From assembly GCA_905221605.1 (NCBI GenBank), contig CAJNDS010002335.1:532887-596886 (forward strand): a stretch of DNA of 64,000 nt, in the 5' to 3' direction. This DNA comes from Symbiodinium natans (taxonomy: Eukaryota > Sar > Dinophyceae > Suessiales > Symbiodiniaceae). Below the pieces are notes generated by a model that saw only the letters and a program-made list of their open reading frames with translations, did not search any database and was not told the origin of the DNA. Positions 52,001 to 61,000 of the stretch are shown here, in pieces. The translations under genes and the position numbers were made by a program. Position 1 is the stretch's first letter. The number at the start of each line of letters is the position of its first letter.

Positions 52001-55000
52001 GGAAATGAAGTGCAGTGCAACACGCACATCAGCAGTCATCTTCACCTCCTTTGCTTCATCGGCTGGATTAACCGGGAAACAGTCTGCCGGCACAAGGTCT
52101 GCTGGCTCGTATTGCCCTTGTATGATTTGCTCCAGCGATGGCAGATCGCTAGCAGCTCCAGGCAGCATCCACATCCAAGGCAGATAAGGTGAGGCCACAA
52201 CTCTCCACAGGGTTTTTGGAAGCATCTGCGTTGGCATTTGGTTTTTAGAGGCTGCCTTGGCCGCCCTGTCTGCAAGCTCGTTGAAAGGGTTACCTGCATG
52301 TCCTGGGAGCCAGCCCGCCGTCAGGGAATGTTTGCAGGCTTGTACCAGGTGAGCAAGGCAGCGAAGTCTCTCAGGCAGCGAAAGGGTTTCCGAGGGGGAA
52401 CCCGGAGAGGCCGTGCCATTGATGATCTGGAAGACGGCGCTGTTGTCGGTCCACAAGTGGACAGGGCAGTCAGGGGGAACGCTGAGAAACCAGGTGCATG
52501 CAACAATGGCAGCCTGAATTTCTGCACTATAGCTAGAAAATTCAGCACCAATCGCTTGTTTGGCGAAATCTGTGGTGGACCCTCCTCTGAAACCCATCAG
52601 GTGGTATGCGCTTGTCCCTTCCGAAAGGGTCTCCAAAACCACAACGACCGCCCAGCCAGCCGAGGCGATGCCCTTAGGGGTTTCAAAGGATCCATCCGTG
52701 AAGACATGCACACGCACAGGCGGCGCACACAATGGCTTAAGTCGCCTGAAGTAAGCCTGCATTCCCGGTGACACATCCGGAACCACCGAAATATCCCTTT
52801 CCCAAAACTGCAGCCAAGGGTATTGGACGTCACGCATTGCATCCTTAACTTGCTGCAGGGGCTCAGTTGAGGCCGGAAGGGCGTCGGCAATGCAGATAGC
52901 GACTGGTTTGGCTGAAGGAACGTGTCGTCTCCCAAAAGGGGTGGCAACACAAGCAATGGCAGCCGTAGTCTGCGGAGGCATGGCTGTACTGGAACGGTTC
53001 TGTTTCATAACAGCGCAGTCCCTTCGGCCTTGCTCTGGGGCATCAGTGGGAATGGACACACTAGGTTGCTGCACGGGCTCTTGGCCAGACCTTGGGGTCT
53101 CAACTGCAGGGATGGGTGGCGGAGGGGGCCGACCAGAGGCACGGATCCATTCGATTGTCTCCAGCAGTTGGGGCAGTGGATTGGGCAACTGCTCAGTTGC
53201 AGTGCGAAGTATGAGCTGATCACTGGCAGCTCTAGCCGTCACATCACTGCCAAGTTGGCTGCAATCAGTCGCGGTCTGGCAGTCCTCTGTCAGAGACTCC
53301 CCAAGGGCAGTCCATGATATCCCCGGGCAGACATTGAGGGTGCAGAGGCCGTGGCCTAGGGCCCTGCCGTCAACTGGGATCGTTAGCCAACCTGGCAGAG
53401 CAGAGGCAAAGGTCAGGATGAACTGCGGAGTTGGGAAGCCTGGGATGTTGGACTGCACAAAATGCAGGACCCGCACTGGCTCAGGCGCCGAAGCGAGTAT
53501 GTCGGCAACCAAGAATTCGGGCCGCCCGGCGGGATCAAAGTATCTGATGGCATGATGCCTCCTAGCATCAAAGATCGTGCATCTTCGAAGCGGGGCATCA
53601 TTGAGAGCCAAAGTGTTGCGGATCCCCGCTAGGAAGGCCCGGTCAATCGCATCATCAAAGTGGCCGGGGGAGATCTGCAGCACTTGGCTCCTTTGTGCAG
53701 TCAGGTGATCGGCGCGACAACTGACAAGGGAGCCCAGTCCTTCAGGAAGTGCTGGGTGGTGCATGTCATGTGCTTGAGCATCTGGATCAAACTCCTGCAG
53801 GCATAGGCGATATCTCGCTGGCGGGGCTTGTGCGGCTAAGGCACTGCAGGGAGAAGGCGGCCGACGGGCGGTAAGCTCGGCGTTAGGGATCTGCAAGAGA
53901 CTTGTACCTTGGCCACCCCTGTTGCTGTCTCTACGCTGGAGACTGTGAATGTGTCCATGTGTTGGACGCAAAGTAGGCACCACAGAAAGGTGCGCACTTG
54001 TCGGTAGAAGAGCAGCCCTATCCACATTGTCCGCATCGACAGGCCAAACAAGGAACTCCTGGAGGGAGTAGGGTACAGGGACCAGATGCCAGCACATCCG
54101 AAGTTCGAACCCATCTCTTGCCATGAACAATGCGGCATCCTGAGACATCGCCCGGAGGTCCCTAACCTCGCGGATGTCCCGCCACTCATCGATGAGGCCG
54201 ATGGCTTCTTGGACCTGGTGTAGGGACGCGGGCAACCTCCCCTGCACATGAAGGAGCACCTCGCCTCTGCAACGGTTGTATATGATGGCCTCCCGGGAAG
54301 GCACTAACCAAAAGCCAAGTCTGATGGCCCTATGCTCCAATGCGTCCTGCATGGCGCGTTGCAATTCCAGTAGGCGGGCAGTGGCATCATGCATGAGGTA
54401 AGGGTTAGGGGTCGGGATGTCAATGGCGAGGAGTCCTAAACACGGCCACTTACGGAACAGTGCGGTCCTCGAGAGGGCAGGAATGGGGAGTGCCCTTGAG
54501 GAGACCGTGATCATGTCTCCGTCCTGTAACAATCCTCGGAATGCCTCATGTGGGATGCCGTTGATGTAGACACATGCCCCTGCGCCGAGGAAGCGCGGAT
54601 CAACGAGTGCAATGGGGTCCTGATCAGCATCTACCGCCACATGTCTCAGGCCCCCTCGTGCTGCTCTGGAATCAATCACGACCTGGATGTCAAGGTCCAT
54701 TGGGTGCCAGAGAATGACGACTTCACAGTAATTGGTGTGGCAGGGGAAAACTTGCGCCAGGCGCAGGGCGCCTTGTCGGGGGGCACGGTTATGGAGAATG
54801 TGCGCCTCCAGCATGTCAGCGAGGTCCTGGGTCAGGTGAGGAATACTGACCTCCTGGACTTCCCGGCAGGCAATAGCCGGGCCTGTGACGATCGAAAAAG
54901 CGAGTCGCCTGGGCGGCACAAACACTGCCGTAGTAGTCCCGGTGGTGCTGCCGACGTGTGGATTGTTGCTGGAGCTGGCACCCCCTTCAGAGTTCGGGCT

Positions 55001-58000
55001 GTAATCCAGCCTTCTGTTGCTTGGCCGTCCGTAGGCCGAGGGGGGCACATTGGGGCAGGAGATAAACGCTCTGCGTCGCCAACGCAAATGATGCTGACCG
55101 GTTTCGGTTCCCTGTGCAGGCTGTGTGGGGGGGTTCCTAAGGCCTAGGAAAACCGAATCCGCTGGGTCCCACGCAGGCCAGAATGCAGCGAAATAAGGTG
55201 CGCCCGGCACGGGCCTGCCCCGAGTTGTGGACTCCAAGGGCACAAGGCATGCCAGGTGCGCAGGGGTGCAACCATGAGGGACAACATATGCTGCGAGTGC
55301 CGGCCTGTGGTCCACTATGTGCACATAATGCTCCCTGGGTTCCATGGTGGCTGGTACTGCAACGAAGACCCAGCGCCCCCTATGTTGTTGTCTTGCATCG
55401 AAGATCTTGCGTGGGAAAGACCAGGTGCCTAGCCAGGTTTCTGCCCAGTCGGCGACCGCTGTGAGAGTGGGCCTGTCCTCGCCTAAGGACGCCGTATATG
55501 CCATGCCGGGTCCTATCAACACGAAGAAGGTCCTACCTCTAACAAACCCTAGAGAGCGCATACGCGCTGCGATGGCCGACTCCCAATGAAAGGCTGAGGT
55601 TATCTCGAGGTCAAGTGCAGGCTCGAGACCCCTGTTGATATCAGTAGGGAGCGGCAGTGGGACGAACGCAGCCTGTAGCCCACTAACCAGGTCGGCAACC
55701 AGGTCTGGTGGCCTAGTGTCGGGGGCTTGGGGCACAATTGAGGCCGAGACCAGGTCACCTTCTCTTAGGGCACAGGGAGCATCCCAACGGTGACCATTCA
55801 CATACAAGGCTCGAAGGTTAAGCCTGTCAATAGGCACGCTCGATGGTCCGGCAATCTGGTTGATCCGGACGAAAGCCAGGGAGGCCGCAGGTCGTAGGTC
55901 GACCCAGATAAAGCAGGTCTCGGGGTCAGGCTGTGGGGGCACGAGGAAGAAAAGCAGCTCCCTATGCGATGCAAGCGCCTCTGGCTGTGTTTGCGATACG
56001 GCGATTGAGTGGCCTGCTGGGAGCACCTGTTGGACAACAGCTTGCTGAACGAGCCTGTGCATGATAGTTTGAAGCTCCGCTTCCCAAGCGAGCGTGACTT
56101 CAACGACTATGCCCGTACCTGAGGCACTGGGGATACCCAGTCTTGCAACAGTACGTCTAGGCGGTGCAACCATGAAATTGAAGGGCTCATCTGTTGGGAC
56201 CCCCGTGGTGGTCGTGGTTGTAGATGTGCAAGTCGGCAATTCCATCGAGGAAAGACGAAGCACACTTTGCCTCAGCCCTGGGAACTGCAAGGCAATGTGA
56301 AGAGCATCTTCAACGGCTGCGGTCAGTCCACTGAAGGCAGGAACAACTAGAGCTGCTGCCCTATGAGAGGTGGCATGCCAGGCCCATGTGGTCTCGGCCA
56401 GCCCAGACTCATGCAGGAAAGATTCAGCAGCGCTAATGAGGCCGTAGGGGTCCCCAGCTATGCCAGGAGTGGCCTCAAGCAGCCTGATGCTCGCAAGCTG
56501 TGAGCCAAAAATGCGCCTGGCATCTAGTAGGAAGGGGCAGGCTGATGAGGCGGTGCTTAACACCAATACATGGAGGTGCACCTCTGCGACACACGGCTGC
56601 CTGGGCATCAGTGTGATCTTCCATGCCCGCTGTCCTGTGGCACGTAGCATCCTATTTGCAGCATGCCTCGCGATTTCATCTGAGGTCACAGTGCGATGAA
56701 AAGAGTGCCGCCAAGGGTGGTGTCCGATGGCATGGAACACCACCTCTAGTTCGACCGGGTGATCATCGGGGCGGAAAAGAACCGCAAAGGGGGCAGAGCC
56801 TCCTAGGGCATCAGTGCCTGATGAAGCAGTGGTACTGCTGGCAGTGCTGTCCAAGCTGAGGGACTCGGCCTGGCTGTCAGATGAAGCATGTCCATCCGCA
56901 CATCTAGTGTCCAGGGTTAGTGTGGCATCGTCATCAATGACTGGAGCCTCGAATGCCCCCGCTCTGCCGCCGTCACTGCGGTGCAGAGACCACCTACCTT
57001 GGGCCACAAACCTGTGTGCACCTTCAGGAATGGCCGGGCATGCTTGAGTGGCTTGGTACATGTACGCAAAACCAGTGGCAGCCTGAGGTGCTAGCACGCA
57101 GCAGAATATTCCCGAGGCGGCCCTAGCATCAATGGGAAGAACTACCCAATCAGGGGCCGTGCCAACTGGCTCGAGAACAATCTGAAGGCTGGGGAGGGCT
57201 GCAAAAGGCGTGCGAAGGACCCTTACCCTACCTATTGGACCGGCACGGGTGGCTTGGATGGCATCCCTGATTGCATCAACCAGACCCCAAGTAGCGCCGA
57301 AAGGACGAGTGCGCACATGGTCCACAAGGTCAAAGAAGGCAAACTGCCGGTGTTGCATTCCTGCCCTTGCCAGAGTGACAAGGTCGGCGTGCTGGAATCC
57401 AGCTGGCAACCAGAGTCCATTGGGCAGATTCGGGCTATGGGCCGCTTCGGGGCGCAAGGTGTATGGTGCAGGGGCCAACTTCGTCAGACAGCACAGGAAC
57501 CTGTTGCATCAGTGGGCACGTGATCGGGTCCTTGGTCCTGATCTTATTAGTGGCAGCAATGGCCTGTGTGACATCACTCGGCCCAGGGAACAACCGAACA
57601 TCGACTCTGTAGGCGAGCTCAGGGCTGCTGCAAGGGGGCGAAACGCATTGCTCCAGGCAGGGCCGCACGGTCAGGACAGGGTCAGCAAACACCGACGGCA
57701 CAGTGGGGCGAAAGATGCGGTTGAGGTCACGTCTCCATCTGGCGAGGAGGCAGACCACAGGAACCCTAAGTGTCACCGACTGCGGAGTTGTGTCAGCGAA
57801 AGAAACCTGTAGGGCCAAAGCATGGCTCTGTACATGTCGATTCGACCTAGGAGGCTCTTTAGCTACAAAGCTGGTGGCTTCCTTCTGTTCACTATGTACA
57901 ATGCAACCCTCCTCTATCTGCTGTACAGAGGGGAAGTGCAAGGCGTTCCAGGCGGCCAAAGTAATCGATGGCTCAGCTGGTGGCTGTACATATGTTTGCG

Positions 58001-61000
58001 CCTCGTCTTCCTGGAGTCTTGGGTCCGGCAAATAAGTGTGCCGTTCATCACAGCAGCATTGTTGGAGTGAGACTTCGAACTCCAGCTGGCATCCAAGGAA
58101 GGTGGCGATCCACGGACTGACGAAATCGGTGGCATGCCTGATAGACAGGTCCGGAACGTGGTGCTCGACGCCGAAACGGAGCTCGTTCGGCCCCTGCATG
58201 ACCAACTGGCTCATACAGAGGCCCCACCAGGGGGTGCGGCAGCGGGTGCCTTGTCGTCCTCCTCGTCTCTGAGGTCCACAACTGCCCGGCTTTTTCCTTC
58301 TGGGTGTCCTGGAGCCATCTCTTTTGGCACTCTCGACCCTTTCTGCTGCCTTGGCCCTTACGGTCGCCAAGGCGCCTTTCAGCATAGCCGCACTGGCTCT
58401 GTACTGTTCCTTTTCGACAGCCATGCGATTCTCCGTCTCCACTGCCGAGACCACCATCGCTTCCGACTCTTCGATTGTCGCCTCTTCCTGTTCCGTCGTA
58501 CCAGGGGGTGCGTCTGCGACCAGCCGGTTCAGGTCCGTGGTGGCTGTCTGCAGGGCTTGGGCCCATTGGATCTCCGCCTCGGCGTAACCATCCAAGACCG
58601 CCTCCTGCTCGCTTAGCTGCTTGTCCATCATATCCGTGACCTGCTCGATGTAGGTAAGCCAGGCCCCCAGATACTGCTCTCGTTCTGCACGAACTTTGGC
58701 CAGATGCTGCTTCGCATTGGCCTGGGCAGCTACTGCTCTGTGCAGCGATTTCGCTGCAACTTGTGCATCGTCCTTCTGCATGGAGTCCAGTAAGGCTTTG
58801 GTCTCCATGGGGATGTTTTCCCTCACCTTGGACAGACTCTGCACCAGGGCCTCGAGCTGTTGCTTCTCTGGGCTGGGCTGTGACGGCGAGGTCGTGGCTG
58901 TAGCCTTCGGGCAAGCCACCACTGTCGAAGTCGGTGGTGCCGGCAAAGCTGACAACGGGGGAGGGTGTCCTTGTTGCTTGCCCTTCCCTTCTGGTCTGTG
59001 GCCATCCCTGCCACTCTGGCCGTCCTTGCCGCCCTTCTCCTTTCCCTTTCCCTTGCCATTGCCAGGTCGACGAGGGGAATGTGCATTTTTGCGTCTCGGA
59101 GACTTCCATCTCTGCGACTGCGAGTCTTGCCATGGCGGTGCGGGTCGCTCCCAGTGGTAGTAGGGAGCCACTTCTTGCGAGGTGGACCAGTGTCCCCCGC
59201 ATTTGCCACAATACTGAGCCTGGGCCTTGACGTTCTGTCGGCTATAGCTGCACTTCCACGGCCCATTCGTCGTTTGAGCCATTTCGGCTTGTGAGTTGAG
59301 CAGCGCCTGCGCACGGCCTGGTAGAACCGAACCAGAGTGATGTCCTTGCAGCACGTGTATTGCCGCCTGTATCTGCTCCGGAGCGCCCACCTCTGTATCC
59401 AAGAAAGTTCTCAGCAAGGTTCGTGCGCGCGTGCGGCTCCTCCTTTGCCTTCGATGCGAGGCTGGCTCGCACTGTCTCCTGGTCGGGCCAGGAATATTGG
59501 CAAACCACACAGATCAGCCAGAGGAAAAAGAGGCCGGGCATAAAAGCCGGGCCTCGATTCGGTGGTCCCTGCCAGTCGGACCGAGGAAAAAGGCAGACTG
59601 TCCCAGGACAGGAAGCTGTAGGAGCACCAGGGCGAAACCAGATCAGTGTCCAAACAGCAAAGAGCCAGAGAAAATATGTGACCCCCTCCCCTCGGGCCTT
59701 CCAGTGAAAAGGGGAGGACTGCAAAAGCAGGAAAGATTGTGCAAATCGCCAGGGCGGACCAGGTCAGCGACTGCAAAGTGGGAAAATACAATCCGCACTG
59801 GGCTATGGCAGAGACAGGGAGGACCACAAGGGAAACTACTCACCTGCTCGAACCACAACGCCTAGGGCTTAGGGCTTAGGGTTTAGGGTTTGGGGTTTAG
59901 GAGGGGTCACCCTAACTTATAGGGTTCTTCCCGAAGGCTCCCTAAGCTTCCCTAAGGTATTGAGGTTCTCCAGGTGCCCACCCCCATGAACCCCCCTCCC
60001 TTAATCACTAAACTGATGAAAACCCTGAACCTCCGAAAGCCTCGAGCGGTTTGGCTGGTTTAGGGTTTAGGGCTTAGGGTTTAGGGTTTAGGGTTTAGGG
60101 CTGGGTTGGGAGCTGAGAGTCGTCCACGCAGTAGTTTGGGATTCTCGAAGGCGCCCCAGTGGCACCCAACATTCCACCATGATATTGGCAAGCTCCCGCA
60201 TCAAAGAAAGAATCGCGGTGTAGGGTTCTTAGGAGCTTCTCAGTCTCTAAGTGTAATTGTATGGGCCCTAATATGGTGCCCTAAACCCTCAAGCCCAAGA
60301 CGGCTTACCTCTTTTGGGGCAATGGTCGTATGGGTCTTAGGGCCTAGGAGGCTTTAGCTTTTGGGCTCTTGGGTCTTTAGTAGGGCTCTTATAAGGGTAG
60401 TTTCATGGACCCTTAATACGTTCCCTTACCTCCTTTAAAGGGCTCTGAAGTCTGGGCCCTTGGGTTTGTTGGGGTATGTACGGGGAACCCTTTTGAGGTC
60501 CCGTACTAAGGGACCATGTAACTACCCGAAGACAGTCGTGAGCCTGCCAGGCCACATGGGCAGGCCTGATGGCAAGCCGAACAAGAAGGACGGTCTCGGA
60601 TATCTGAAGGGGTTTAGGGTTTAGGGTTTAGGGTTTAGGGTTTAGGGTTAAGTGCTTGAGTAGGTAGCCCGGAAGCATCGGGTGCATTTAGAAACGCCCG
60701 AAGTCTAAACTTAAACCCCAAACTCAGCCACTCAGCTACTGGGTTTAGGGTTTAGGGTTTAGGGTTTAGGGTTTAGGGTTTAGGGTTTAGGGTTTAGGGT
60801 TTAGGGTTTAGGGTTTAGGGTTTAGGGTTTAGGGCTTTCGTTGGTTTTGAAGAAGGCTTCGAGGGGCTTTAGTTTTATGGCTTGGGCTTTATCCGTGCCT
60901 CAGGGGCTTACGGAGCGGCTTTGGGCATGGGGCTTACGATTTGGGACCCTAAACCCTAAACCCTAAACCATTTTGGCTTAGACTTGAAGGGTTGGGGATT

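Larger units (their letters stand above)
48155..59863 (-). mobile_element. LINE-type (non-LTR) retrotransposon, about 11.7 kb, inside a PGK intron
   Basis: Read on the minus strand: a 5' untranslated region (about 59863-59511), ORF1 (59510-57435), ORF2 (57478-48245, overlapping ORF1 by 44 bp in another frame), and a short 3' end of about 90 bp. Both flanks are CCCTAAA-type arrays in the element's sense. The 3' end passes from CCGAAAGCCGAAAGCCGAG directly into CCCTAAGCCCTAAA, with no poly(A). Both ORFs are uninterrupted, so this copy could be recent or active. The boundaries are placed where heptamers start; a target duplication cannot be recognised within the repeats. Confidence 0.88.
48065..60550 (+). 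other. 12.5-kb PGK intron with GC donor
   Basis: The donor is GCCCTGG after CTGATGA. The acceptor is GCCTGCCAG before GCCACATG. Splicing restores Ser (AGC) and the sequence VVLMSHMGRPDG. The intron contains a heptamer array, the antisense LINE, another array, other repeats and a family B inverted-repeat element 26 bp before the acceptor. Confidence 0.85.

Noticed and set aside
48495-57812. Many plus-strand frames of 60-274 codons across the LINE
   Set aside because: They are antisense shadows of ORF1/ORF2, which carry all recognisable motifs on the minus strand.
60967-60981. ACCATTTTGGCTTAG, similar to the core of the dinoflagellate spliced leader
   Set aside because: Only about 11 bases match, the conserved start and CAAG end are missing, and it lies in a PGK intron. 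A chance match is likely.
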